From Streptomyces cucumeris (GTDB lineage: Bacteria; Actinomycetota; Actinomycetes; Streptomycetales; Streptomycetaceae), in assembly GCF_024295805.1 (NCBI RefSeq), contig NZ_JANCLX010000036.1, positions 1-43,392 of the forward strand: a DNA stretch of 43,392 bases. Direction: 5' to 3'. Under the pieces are notes generated by a model that was given only the letters and a program-made list of their open reading frames with translations, searched no databases and was not told the DNA's origin. A program made the translations under genes and the position numbers. Of the stretch, positions 17,042 through 24,652 are shown piece after piece; the first letter of the stretch is position 1; each line of letters begins with the position of its first letter.

Positions 17042-17491
17042 TCACACCCCGGGCGCGGGGCGTACGGCGATGCCATTGCGCTCCAGGAGCGCCGCGGTGA
17101 CCCCGTCGCCCGGTGTCAGCTCCCCGGAGAACGAGCCGTCGTGGACCGCGCCCCGGCCGCACGACGGGCTGCGCGGCATCAGCAGGGCCTCGGTACAGCC
17201 GCTCCGCCGGGCGGTCTCGAGGGCGCGGTGCGCGCCGTCCACGAACGCGGCGGTGACATCGCGGCCGGTGTCCTCGACGACCCGTGCCGTACCGTCCAGG
17301 ACGGCGTGGCCGTCGCCGCCCACCAGCTCGGCGGGGCGCCGCGGGGTGGTGAGCCCGCCCGCCACCTCCGGGCAGAAGGACACCACCTCGTGGCCGGCCA
17401 CCGCCTCGTCCAGGGCGGACACCGCCTTGTGGCCCCCGTCATACCGGCAGGGCACTCCGCGCAGACACGCACTGACCAGGATTGCCGTCAT
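17042..17491 (-). CDS. DUF523 domain protein
   Basis: A 149-residue protein with the DUF523 signature: VSACLRGVPCRYDG at the N-terminus, FCPEVAGGLTTPRRPAE in the middle and MPRSPSCGRGAVHDGSFSG towards the end. The conserved Cys residues suggest metal or cluster binding, but the function of the family is not established. The ATG at 17491 begins MTAILVSAC. It converges on the P450 gene and diverges from the enoyl-CoA hydratase family gene at 17664, so it is not obviously part of the biosynthetic operon. Confidence 0.88.
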   Translation of the reverse strand: MTAILVSACLRGVPCRYDGGHKAVSALDEAVAGHEVVSFCPEVAGGLTTPRRPAELVGGDGHAVLDGTARVVEDTGRDVTAAFVDGAHRALETARRSGCTEALLMPRSPSCGRGAVHDGSFSGELTPGDGVTAALLERNGIAVRPAPGV

Positions 17492-17663
17492 TCCGCCAAG
17501 GCTAGCCGGGACCGGCCGGACCTGGGCAGTATGGCCCCGGAAAACGCGGCCACCGGCGCGGTCGTCCGCGCGTGGAGCGGCCGCGCCGCACCGTGGAAGG
17601 AATCGACGAGATCATGTGTTTCACCCCGTCCTGCGCACGGACCGCTCCGGCCGGGGCGACCCG

Positions 17664-18725
17664 ATGACGGCGGCCGATGACGCGCAGGTGCTCCTGCGCA
17701 CCGAAGGACACGCGGCCCGTCTGATCCTCAACCGCCCGAGCGCCCTCAACGCCCTGACCCACTCCATGGTCACCCGGATCGACGGGGCGCTGACCGCCTG
17801 GGAACGGGATCCGGCCGTGGAGACGGTGGTCATCACCGGTGCGGGCGAGCGCGGACTGTGCGCGGGCGGGGACGTGGTGGCCGTCCACGCGGATGCCCGT
17901 GCCGGGGGCACGGCGTCGGCGGATTTCTGGGCCGACGAGTACCGGCTCAACGCCCGGATCGCCCGGTTCCCCAAGCCGTATGTGGCGGTCATGGACGGCA
18001 TCGTGATGGGCGGCGGGGTCGGGATCTCGGCGCACGGAAGCGTACGGATCGTCACCGAACGCTCCCGGGTCGCCATGCCCGAGACCGGTATCGGCTTCGT
18101 CCCCGATGTCGGCGGCACCCATCTGCTCGGCCGCGCCCCCGGTGAGCTCGGTACGCATCTGGCGCTGACGGGCCGGGCGGTGGGCGCGGGCGACGCGCTG
18201 CTGTGCGGGCTCGCCGACCACTTCGTACCGTCGGAGCGGGTGCCCGCGCTGCTGGCGGACCTCGCCCGGTCCTCGGTGGCCGAGGTGCTGCCGCGTTATG
18301 CGCGGCAGGCGCCGCCCGGTGAACTGGCCGCCCAGCGCGGGTGGATCGACGACGCGTACGCGCGCGGCACGGTGGAGGAGATCGTGGACCGGCTGCACGC
18401 CCTGCCCGGGGCCGCGGCGAAGGAGGCCGCCGAGACCCTGCTGTCCCGGTCCCCCACCGCGCTGAAGGTGACGTTGGTGGCGCTCCGCCGGGCCCGGTCC
18501 CTGGATTCGCTGGAGCGGGTGCTGGAGCAGGAGTACCGCGTCTCGTGTGCCGCGCTGTCCAGCCCGGACCTGGTGGAGGGGATCCGCGCCCAGCTGGTCG
18601 ACAAGGACCGCGAGCCCCGGTGGTCCCCCGCCACTCTCGCCGAGGTGACGGACGAGGACGTGGCCGCGTTCTTCGCACCGCTGGGCGACCGCGAGCTGGG
18701 GTTCACGGCCACCGGCTCGCGGTAG
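17664..18725 (+). CDS. 3-hydroxyisobutyryl-CoA hydrolase (enoyl-CoA hydratase/isomerase family)
   Basis: A 353-residue crotonase-fold protein. The oxyanion-hole segment ERGLCAGGDV, the segment KPYVAVMDGIVMGGGVGIS and the catalytic stretch MPETGIGFVPDVGG (E140, D148) are those of 3-hydroxyisobutyryl-CoA hydrolase of valine breakdown; the length (about 350 rather than 260) supports this over a simple enoyl-CoA hydratase. The start at ATG 17664 was preferred because it begins the homologous region; an in-frame GTG at 17616 with AAGGAA upstream is an alternative. It stands alone on the plus strand and is convergent with the MarR gene. A role in branched acyl-CoA supply for the neighbouring cluster is possible but unsupported. 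Confidence 0.82.
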   Translation: MTAADDAQVLLRTEGHAARLILNRPSALNALTHSMVTRIDGALTAWERDPAVETVVITGAGERGLCAGGDVVAVHADARAGGTASADFWADEYRLNARIARFPKPYVAVMDGIVMGGGVGISAHGSVRIVTERSRVAMPETGIGFVPDVGGTHLLGRAPGELGTHLALTGRAVGAGDALLCGLADHFVPSERVPALLADLARSSVAEVLPRYARQAPPGELAAQRGWIDDAYARGTVEEIVDRLHALPGAAAKEAAETLLSRSPTALKVTLVALRRARSLDSLERVLEQEYRVSCAALSSPDLVEGIRAQLVDKDREPRWSPATLAEVTDEDVAAFFAPLGDRELGFTATGSR

Positions 18726-18756
18726 CGGGCCCGCCGAGGTCACCCACGGCCGGCCG

Positions 18757-19239
18757 TCACCGCGGTGGGCGGATGTCCCGGCGGCGGACGGCGTCTCCGC
18801 CTCCCAGTTCGTCCAGTACCTCGGCCAGCAGTGCCCGGTGCTCGGCGAGCCGCCGGTCGCCGAAGCGGGCGGCCAGCCGTTCGTCGAGTGCCGCCCGCGC
18901 CGCGCGGGCGGCGTTCACCGCGGCGTGGCCGCGGTCGGTCAGCCGGACCCGGCGGACCCGGGCGTCCCGGTCGTCGGGGACCCGCTCCGCGTAGCCGAGG
19001 CGCTCGAGCTCGGCGACGGCCTTCGAGGCCCCCTGCTGGGTCATGTCCAGCGCGGTGGCGAGTTCACCGACGGTCGGCCGGTCGTCGATGAGGTGCTGGA
19101 AGACATAGCCGTGGGAGAACCGCGCGTCACCGAAGCCCTCGGCGGCCATCCGCTCCTGGATCAGATCGGAGGCGGCGAGGCCCACGAAGAGGGCGAGGGA
19201 GGCGGTGTCGAGCTGCTGGGGTTCCACGGGCTGCGGCAT
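18757..19239 (-). CDS. MarR-family transcriptional regulator
   Basis: A 160-residue winged-helix regulator. The HTH reads TVGELATALDMTQQGASKAVAELERLGYAERVPDDRDARVRRVRLTD (about residues 55-100), with the D-x-R-x-R wing typical of MarR. The start was placed at ATG 19239 (MPQPVEPQQ), with GGCGG upstream; a longer frame to 19275 runs into the operator. It diverges from a SnoaL-like gene, and the short shared promoter holds a TTGACAACC/GGTTGTCAA inverted repeat, so it probably represses both itself and that gene. The ligand is unknown. Confidence 0.9.
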   Translation of the reverse strand: MPQPVEPQQLDTASLALFVGLAASDLIQERMAAEGFGDARFSHGYVFQHLIDDRPTVGELATALDMTQQGASKAVAELERLGYAERVPDDRDARVRRVRLTDRGHAAVNAARAARAALDERLAARFGDRRLAEHRALLAEVLDELGGGDAVRRRDIRPPR

Positions 19240-19254
19240 ACCGCCATTCTCTAT

Positions 19255-19288
19255 TTGACAACCTCGGTTGTGCAACTATGGTTGTCAA
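19255..19288. promoter_or_regulatory. MarR operator overlapping the SnoaL-like gene promoter
   Basis: A 9-bp perfect inverted repeat, TTGACAACC (19255-19263) / GGTTGTCAA (19280-19288), flanks an inner GGTTGTGCAACT (GTTG/CAAC dyad). On the plus strand TTGACA (19255-19260) and TATGGT (19277-19282), 16 nt apart, form a -35/-10 pair. Initiation would then fall at about the ATG of the SnoaL-like gene (19290). Repressor binding here would block this promoter. Confidence 0.65.
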
Positions 19289-19289
19289 T

Positions 19290-19718
19290 ATGACCGGAAT
19301 ACCGCAACACCCCAATGTCGACATCGCCCTGCGCTACCACGAGGCGGTGTCCCGCTTCGCCGGCGGCGAGGAGCTCGCCGCCTTCCTCCACCCGGACATG
19401 GTTCACCACGAACTGCCGAACGCCCTGTTCCCCGAGGGTGCGGTACGCGATGTGGCAGGCATGGACGCGGCGGCCGAGGCAGGCCGCCGTGTGCTCCGCG
19501 AGCAGAGCTTCGAGGTGATCGGCGCGGTCGCCTCGGACGATCAGGTGGCCCTGGAGGTCCGCTGGACCGGAACGCTCGCGGTGTCCCGCGGTGACCTTCC
19601 GGCGGGCCATGTCCTGCGGGCCCACATCGCCACCTTCATCGACTTCCGCGACGGAAAGATCACCGGCCAGCGCAACTACGACTGCTACGAGCCGCTGGCT
19701 CCCGCGCCGGCCGCCTGA
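19290..19718 (+). CDS. SnoaL-like / nuclear transport factor 2 fold protein
   Basis: A 142-residue protein of the NTF2/SnoaL cone fold: an N-terminal helix (ALRYHEAVSRFAGGEELAAFLHPDMVHHELPN), a middle VRDVAGMDAAAEAGRR, and a C-terminal beta sheet ending AHIATFIDFRDGKITGQRNYDCYEP. Family members are isomerases, cyclases or stress-related binding proteins, and no specific reaction can be named. Two ATGs are possible; 19290 was chosen over 19278 because the upstream codons lie inside the -10 and operator. There is no ribosome site in front of it, which fits a leaderless transcript. It is probably controlled by the divergent MarR regulator. Confidence 0.82.
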   Translation: MTGIPQHPNVDIALRYHEAVSRFAGGEELAAFLHPDMVHHELPNALFPEGAVRDVAGMDAAAEAGRRVLREQSFEVIGAVASDDQVALEVRWTGTLAVSRGDLPAGHVLRAHIATFIDFRDGKITGQRNYDCYEPLAPAPAA

Positions 19719-19742
19719 CCCCGGCCCGCCCCGCCCCGGCCC

Positions 19743-20249
19743 TCAGACGGTTTCGTCGAGGTCCTGGGCGTAGTGGGCGATGGCCCGCCGGTAGCGCCGC
19801 ACCGACGGGTCGTCGCTGGTCTCGGCGAGCAGGGTGAGCAGCAGCCGCATGGCGTCGTGGTGGTCGCCGGTGTTGTACAGGGCCATCGCCAGGAAGGTCC
19901 GGAACGCCCCGTCGTCCGGGTACTCCTCCGCGCCCCGGCGCAGGGTGTCCACCGCCTCGGCGTACCGGCCGAGCACCCGGAAGGTGCTGCCGAGCCCGAG
20001 GAGCGCGCCACGGCGGTCCTCGTCCGACAGACCCGGCCCGGCGAGGCCGCGCTCGTAGAAGGGGACGGCCTCGGCCTCCAGACCGAGCAGATCGTGGACC
20101 CAGGCCGTCTGGTACGCGATCTCGACGTCATCGGGGTACGCGGCGGCCAGCGCCACCAGCTCCCGCCGCGCCCGTTCATGTTCGCCCCGCGTACGCAACC
20201 CGACGGCCTCGGCCAGCAGTTCGTCGCGGTTCCCCGTCTCATCGCTCAT
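19743..20249 (-). CDS. Tetratricopeptide repeat protein
   Basis: A 168-residue cytoplasmic protein made of TPR-like helix pairs: AVGLRTRGEHERARRELVALAAAYPDD, IAYQTAWVHDLLGLEAEAVPFYERGL, ALLGLGSTFRVLGRYAEAVDTLRRGAEEYPDD and FLAMALYNTGDHHDAMRLLLTLLAE. Such proteins mediate protein contacts; the partner is unknown. The start was set at ATG 20249 (MSDETGN), with GAGGA eight bases upstream. It lies 35 nt downstream of the tyrosine-phosphatase-like gene on the same strand and may be co-transcribed with it. It converges on the SnoaL-like gene. Confidence 0.85.
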   Translation of the reverse strand: MSDETGNRDELLAEAVGLRTRGEHERARRELVALAAAYPDDVEIAYQTAWVHDLLGLEAEAVPFYERGLAGPGLSDEDRRGALLGLGSTFRVLGRYAEAVDTLRRGAEEYPDDGAFRTFLAMALYNTGDHHDAMRLLLTLLAETSDDPSVRRYRRAIAHYAQDLDETV

Positions 20250-20284
20250 GGCGGACATCCTCGCAGCCGCCGCCGGCCCGGCGC

Positions 20285-20782
20285 TCAGCCGGGGGCGGCG
20301 GCGGTGAAGCGGCGCACATAGCGTCGCTGCCACGGTGTCTCGACGGCGTGCCGGTCGTAGTGCCGCCGTACGAAGGCCACCGCCTCGGCGGGCGGAACCC
20401 CGTCGAGCACGGCGACGCAGGCCAGGGCGGTGCCCGTACGGCCCCGGCCGCCCCCGCAGGCGACCTCGACCCGTTCGTGCTCCGCACGCCGCCACACCTG
20501 CCTGAACAGGGTCTCGGCCCGGCCCCGGTCGCTGGGGAGCCGGAAGTCCGGCCAGCGGAGCCAGTCGGACTCCCAGGCCGTTTCCGGGGGTTGGGCGCCC
20601 AGCAGATACACCGCGTAGGCAGGCCGCGGCCCGTCGGGCAGGGGGTGGCGCAGACCCCGCCCGCGCACCAGACGGCCGGAGGGCAGCCGGAGGATCCCGG
20701 GGGCTCCGGGGTCCCACGGCGCGTCCGTCTTCTCATGCCCGTGGCCCGGGCGTCCGTGGTCGGACCCGCTCGACGGCATCAT
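20285..20782 (-). CDS. Protein-tyrosine phosphatase-like protein (CX5R)
   Basis: A 165-residue protein with a cysteine-phosphatase P-loop, VEVACGGGRGRTGTALA (C109, R115), matching C-x5-R followed by T. The first 70 residues hold no known motif. DFRLPSDRGRAETLF precedes the active site as in bacterial dual-specificity phosphatases, and the candidate general acid would be Asp in that segment. The usual His before Cys is replaced by Ala, which may alter activity. The start, MMPSSGS, has a GGGGGA upstream. The TPR gene follows. Confidence 0.72.
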   Translation of the reverse strand: MMPSSGSDHGRPGHGHEKTDAPWDPGAPGILRLPSGRLVRGRGLRHPLPDGPRPAYAVYLLGAQPPETAWESDWLRWPDFRLPSDRGRAETLFRQVWRRAEHERVEVACGGGRGRTGTALACVAVLDGVPPAEAVAFVRRHYDRHAVETPWQRRYVRRFTAAAPG

Positions 20783-20856
20783 GTCCCCCTGACGCGCTCA
20801 TGTGCTCTTCGATGGACTGTGTGCTGTGGGTGCAACCTATCCGACAACACGCCGCA

Positions 20857-22356
20857 TCATCCCTGGTTTCGGCCCGTCCGGCCGCGCAGCGCGGCGCCGA
20901 GTGCCGCGATGCCCTCCACGATGTCGCCGGGCGGGGACGCCGCGTAGCCGAGGACGATCCCGGGTCGCCCGGGCCGCTGGCCGTACCAGGACAGCGGATG
21001 CGCCTTGACCCCCCGCGCGAACGCCGCGGCGGCGAGGGCGACATCGTCCACCCCGGGCGCGAGGGTGAGGGTGAGGTGCAGGCCGGCCGCCGCCCCGTGG
21101 ACCACCGTGCCGGGCAGCTGATCGGCGATGGCCTTGATCATCACGTCCCGGCGCTGTACGTGGCGGCGGCGCAGCAGGCGCAACTGGCGCTCCAGCTCCC
21201 CGGAGTCCAGCAGTTCGGCCAGGACGAGCTGGGGCAGTACCGCGTTGCCGAGGTCGCTGTTGCGTTTGGCCAGGGCGAGGTCGCCGCGGTAGCGGGTGGG
21301 GGCGAGCAGCCAGCCCAGCCGCAGGGCGGGGGCGAGGAGCTTGGAGATGGATCCGGTGTAGAAGACGTGTTCCGGGAGGGCCGCGCGCAGCGCCGAGACG
21401 GGCGGGCGGTCGTACCGGTGCTCGGCGTCGTAGTCGTCCTCGATGATGAGGCCGCCGTCCTCGGCCCACCGTGAGAGCTGCCGGCGCCGCTCGCCGTGGA
21501 GCACCACTCCGGTGGGGAACTGGTGCGCGGGGGTGAGCACGACCGCCTTCGCCCCGGTGGCGCGCAGCTCCTCGACACAGACGCCGTCGCCGTCCACTCG
21601 GACCGGGGGTGTGTCCATGCCCCAGTAGTCCAGGTGCTGGCGGATGCCGAGCGAGCAGGGGTCCTCGACGGCGATACCGGTGATGCCGTCCTGGCGCAGC
21701 ACATGGGCGATCAGGGACAGCGCCTGGGAGACACCGGCCACGATCATCACCTCGTCCGCGTCGACGCGGATCCCGCGGTTGAGCGCCAGCCACCGGGCGA
21801 TGGACCGGCGGACGGCCGGAGCGCCGCTCGGATCGCTGTAGCCGAACGCGGACGGCTCCAGGGTGTTCAGCACGGTGCGTTCGGCGCGGAGCCAGGCCGC
21901 GCGCGGAAAGGCGGCCAAGTCCGGCAGACCGGGTGAGAGGTCGATGCGCGCGGGTGTGGTGCGCAGGCGGTCGAAGATGTCCGCGCCGGGCGGGGCGGGG
22001 CCGAACAGCGCCGACGAGGACGGTGGACCGGCCGGCGGCGGTTCGGGGCGGGGCAGCGCCGGGGCGGAGACCACGGTGGTGCCGCCGCGGCCGTTGCCGG
22101 TGACATGGCCCGCTTCGGCCAGCCGCTGATAGGCGTCGGTGACGACCCCGCGGGAGACACCGAGGTCGGCGGCCAGCCGCCGGCTCGCGGGCAGGGTGCT
22201 GCCCACCGGGAGGCGGCCGTCCGCGATGGCCAGGCGCAGCCGTTCGGCCAGCCACTGGGTCCGGCCCCGGACGGGGGCATCGCCGATGTCGAGTTGCAGG
22301 AAGTCGGCACCCGGCTCTTTGGACCTGTTGTCCGGGCCTTCTTTGGCTCTCCTCAC
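20857..22356 (-). CDS. MocR-type PLP-dependent transcriptional regulator (GntR HTH + aminotransferase domain)
   Basis: A 499-residue fusion regulator. The GntR winged helix lies at about residues 33-95 (LAERLRLAIADGRLPVGSTL, SRGVVTDAYQRLAEAG). A class I aminotransferase domain follows, with the PLP lysine K339 in TGSISKLLAPALRLGWL and the upstream IIEDDYDAEHRYDRPP. MocR proteins sense PLP, GABA, taurine or similar and regulate adjacent genes. The start is a GTG at 22356 with a poor ribosome site, so the true N-terminus is uncertain. Only 29 bp separate it from the divergent lysE-like gene, which suggests that it controls that exporter. Confidence 0.9.
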   Translation of the reverse strand: MRRAKEGPDNRSKEPGADFLQLDIGDAPVRGRTQWLAERLRLAIADGRLPVGSTLPASRRLAADLGVSRGVVTDAYQRLAEAGHVTGNGRGGTTVVSAPALPRPEPPPAGPPSSSALFGPAPPGADIFDRLRTTPARIDLSPGLPDLAAFPRAAWLRAERTVLNTLEPSAFGYSDPSGAPAVRRSIARWLALNRGIRVDADEVMIVAGVSQALSLIAHVLRQDGITGIAVEDPCSLGIRQHLDYWGMDTPPVRVDGDGVCVEELRATGAKAVVLTPAHQFPTGVVLHGERRRQLSRWAEDGGLIIEDDYDAEHRYDRPPVSALRAALPEHVFYTGSISKLLAPALRLGWLLAPTRYRGDLALAKRNSDLGNAVLPQLVLAELLDSGELERQLRLLRRRHVQRRDVMIKAIADQLPGTVVHGAAAGLHLTLTLAPGVDDVALAAAAFARGVKAHPLSWYGQRPGRPGIVLGYAASPPGDIVEGIAALGAALRGRTGRNQG

Positions 22357-22385
22357 CGGACCATTGTCTCAGGCAGGGTGGCCGT

Positions 22386-22997
22386 ATGAGCATCGCCTTC
22401 CTCCTCACCACCCTGATCGTGGTGGCCACTCCGGGCACGGGGGTCGTCTACACCCTGTCGGCCGGGCTCTCGCAGGGCCGGCGGGCCAGTGTCGCGGCCG
22501 CGTTCGGCTGCACGCTCGGCACCGTTCCGCACGCGGCGGCCACCCTGCTGGGCCTGGCGGCCACACTGCACACCAACGCGGTGGCGTTCCAGGTGCTGAA
22601 GTACCTCGGGGTGGCCTATCTGCTGTACATGGCGTGGGCCACGCTGAGGGACCGTCAGTCGGTCGCCGTACCGGCCGGGTCCGGGCCGCGGTCCAGTGGC
22701 CGGGTGATCTCCTCCGCCGTTCTGATCAACCTGCTCAACCCCAAGCTGACCATGTTCTTCGTCGCCTTCCTCCCCCAGTTCGTGGCCGCCGACGACCCCC
22801 GGGCGCTGCCCCGTATGGCGCTGCTCAGTGGTGTTTTCATGCTGGCCACGTTCATGGTCTTCGCCGGGTACGGCGCCTTCGCCGCGGCGGTCCGCGATCA
22901 GGTGATCGCCCGCCCGAAGGTGCTGGCCTGGATCCGGCGGCTGTTCGCCGGGTCGTTCGTCGGTCTGAGTCTCAAGCTGGCCCTGGTCAACCCCTAA
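22386..22997 (+). CDS. LysE/RhtB-family amino acid exporter
   Basis: A 203-residue membrane protein with about six hydrophobic segments. The N-terminus SIAFLLTTLIVVATPGTGVVYTLSAGLSQGRRASVAAAFGC has the conserved TPGP-like turn (here TPGTG), and NLLNPKLTMFFVAFLPQF is the typical fourth-helix motif of LysE transporters. It exports an amino acid or analogue; the substrate is unknown. It is divergent from a MocR regulator 29 bp away. The stop overlaps an AAGGA used by the following B3/B4 gene, so the two are likely one transcript. Confidence 0.92.
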   Translation: MSIAFLLTTLIVVATPGTGVVYTLSAGLSQGRRASVAAAFGCTLGTVPHAAATLLGLAATLHTNAVAFQVLKYLGVAYLLYMAWATLRDRQSVAVPAGSGPRSSGRVISSAVLINLLNPKLTMFFVAFLPQFVAADDPRALPRMALLSGVFMLATFMVFAGYGAFAAAVRDQVIARPKVLAWIRRLFAGSFVGLSLKLALVNP

Positions 22998-23005
22998 GGA
23001 CATCC

Positions 23006-23713
23006 ATGCGTTTCCTGTACTCCCCCGCGCTGTGGACCGGGCATCCGGAGCTGGTCTCCGGGGCCGTCCATGTCACCGGGATCACGGCCGACGCCGACCC
23101 CGGCGCGCTCGCCACGGCGGTCGCACGGCACACCGCCGTCGCGCGGACGCGGCTCCGGGACGGAACGGAGGGTGAGTTCCCCGAGATCCAGGCGTGGCGG
23201 CGGGCGTTCACCCGGATGGGGGTGAAACCCACGCAGTACCGGAACGCGGCGGAGGCGCTGCTGCGGCGCTACCGCAAGGAGGGGTCGCTGCCGTCGGTCC
23301 ATCCGCTGGTGGATCTGTGCAACGCCGTCTCGGTCGCGTACGCCATCCCGGTCGGGGTCTTCGATCTGGGGTGTGTCACCGGCCCGTTGGAGGTCCGGCA
23401 CGCCGTGGGCGATGAGGTGTTCCTGTCGTTCTCCGGCCGTACGGAACATCCGGACCCCGGGGAGGTGATCTTCGCCGATGGCTCGGGCCGTGCCCATGCG
23501 CGTCGCTGGACCCACCGGCAGAGCGGTCACTCCGTCGTCCGCGACACCACGGCTTCGGCCCTGATCGTCGCCGAGGCGCTGCACGACAGCGCCCCCGCGG
23601 ATGTCGGCAAGCTCATCGCCACGGTGACCGCCGAACTGGCCGGCCTCTGGCCGGTGACACCCACGGCGGTGATCCTCACCCCGTCCGGCGGCCCGGCCGA
23701 TCTGCCGGACTGA
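23006..23713 (+). CDS. B3/B4 tRNA-binding domain protein
   Basis: A 235-residue protein resembling free-standing B3/B4 domains of phenylalanyl-tRNA synthetase beta chains: EIQAWRRAFTRMGVKPTQYRNAAEALLRR, LPSVHPLVDLCNAVSVAYAIPVGVFDL, and the later DTTASALIVAEAL. Stand-alone versions are thought to edit misacylated tRNA, but the specificity here is unknown. It sits 8 nt after the LysE-like exporter, with AAGGA over that stop as ribosome site. An exporter plus an editing-like domain together suggest handling of an unusual amino acid; this is speculative. The end overlaps the convergent gene 23676-24146 by 38 nt. Confidence 0.82.
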   Translation: MRFLYSPALWTGHPELVSGAVHVTGITADADPGALATAVARHTAVARTRLRDGTEGEFPEIQAWRRAFTRMGVKPTQYRNAAEALLRRYRKEGSLPSVHPLVDLCNAVSVAYAIPVGVFDLGCVTGPLEVRHAVGDEVFLSFSGRTEHPDPGEVIFADGSGRAHARRWTHRQSGHSVVRDTTASALIVAEALHDSAPADVGKLIATVTAELAGLWPVTPTAVILTPSGGPADLPD

Positions 23714-24146
23714 GCCGCGCGCCCCGTTCCTCGGACCGCCAGGGGAACGGGGTGAGATCCGGTTCGACCCAGCCGGTGCGGGCGCTCGGGGCCGCGAGCG
23801 TGGCGGACCGGTAGAACCGGGTGAGCAGGCGTTTGTCGAGCAGCGCCGGATTGCGCTCGGCGAAGGTGTCGAAGTCCTCGACCGGGGTGGTGGCCGTATG
23901 GTGGCCCACCAGCTCGACCCACGCCCGGCTGACGGTGACGTGGTACTTCTGCGGCGCACCGGCGTAACGGGCGGTGCGCCGGATGCCGTCGCTGACCAGG
24001 TCCACCGCGGCCACCACCCCGTGGCGCCGGACGGCGAGCCAGGTGAGGTGGATGTGCTGGCGATGGCCGAAGTGCTCGGCACCTGCCATCACCTCGCCCA
24101 TCAACGCGTCGAACGCGGAGTCGGAGGCGGATCGGTCGGTGGTCAT
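23676..24146 (-). CDS. Conserved hypothetical protein with HxH motif
   Basis: A 156-residue protein that I do not recognise by function. It carries AEHFGHRQHIHLTWLAVRRHG near the N-terminus (H-x5-H type and HIH), then APQKYHVTVSRAWVELVGHH, and a C-terminal RFYRSATLAAPSARTGWVEPDLTPFPW. Many actinobacterial hypotheticals share the FGHRxHxHLAW pattern, and the His residues could bind a metal. The start codon overlaps the stop of the upstream MarR gene (ATGA) and has GAGGAG upstream, so it is co-translated with that regulator. The 3' end overlaps the B3/B4 gene on the other strand. Confidence 0.7.
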   Translation of the reverse strand: MTTDRSASDSAFDALMGEVMAGAEHFGHRQHIHLTWLAVRRHGVVAAVDLVSDGIRRTARYAGAPQKYHVTVSRAWVELVGHHTATTPVEDFDTFAERNPALLDKRLLTRFYRSATLAAPSARTGWVEPDLTPFPWRSEERGARLSPADRPGRRTG

Positions 24147-24556
24147 GACGACTCCTCGGTGAGGGCCCGCAGGACGGTGTGGAAGCCGGTGACCGCCTCG
24201 GGCGGCAACGCCCCGAGCGCGCGCTCCTCCAGCTCGGCGAGGGTCCGCCGGATGGTGGCGGCCGCCAGGCGGCCGGAGTCGGTGAGCTCGACGACCACGG
24301 CCCGGCGGTCCCCGGCACGCGGGCCCCGGGTGATGTGCCCACGGCGTTCGAGCCGGTCCAGCACGCTGGTCAGCGTGGTGGGACGGCTGCCCACGGCGGC
24401 ACCCAGCTGCGACACCGTGCGCCCCCGCCCGTCGGCGAGGTTGGCCAGCGCGTTGATCTCCGAAGCGGTCAGCTCGAGGTCGGCCAGCTCCGCGGCGAGC
24501 ACCTGGAGCGTGGCATGAGTGGCGCGCTGCAGGGCGAGCAGCACCGAGGGTTCCAT
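24143..24556 (-). CDS. MarR-family transcriptional regulator
   Basis: A 137-residue winged-helix protein: LTASEINALANLADGRGRTVSQLGAAVGSRPTTLTSVLDRLERRGHITRGPRAGDRRAVVVELTDSG, with the conserved D-R-R wing. The start was placed at ATG 24556 (MEPSVLLALQ); the longer frame to 24643 would translate through the promoter/operator. Two ACGATTTCG repeats directly upstream probably form its own operator. It is translationally coupled to the HxH hypothetical at 24146, so the pair forms a self-regulated unit. Confidence 0.88.
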   Translation of the reverse strand: MEPSVLLALQRATHATLQVLAAELADLELTASEINALANLADGRGRTVSQLGAAVGSRPTTLTSVLDRLERRGHITRGPRAGDRRAVVVELTDSGRLAAATIRRTLAELEERALGALPPEAVTGFHTVLRALTEESS

Positions 24557-24575
24557 GGGTACGGACTCTGACTTC

Positions 24576-24614
24576 ACGATTTCGGATATTACGATTTCGT
24601 AGTACTGCGCACAA
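24576..24614 (-). promoter_or_regulatory. Promoter and repeat operator of the MarR-HxH gene pair
   Basis: Reading the minus strand, TTGTGC (24614-24609) and TAATAT (24591-24586), 17 nt apart, are plausible -35 and -10 boxes. The direct repeats ACGATTTCG at 24576-24584 and 24591-24599 overlap them, 15 bp apart, and the second is extended to the dyad ACGATTTCGT. This arrangement fits MarR autorepression. Confidence 0.5.
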
Positions 24615-24652
24615 GTCCTTTCCGGATCCGCGGTGAGCGACACGCAACGGTG

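Noticed and set aside
18746..18757. Palindrome ACGGCCGGCCGT between hydratase-family and MarR genes as terminator
   Set aside because: It has no loop, so it would not form a normal hairpin, and such GC-only palindromes are frequent by chance here.
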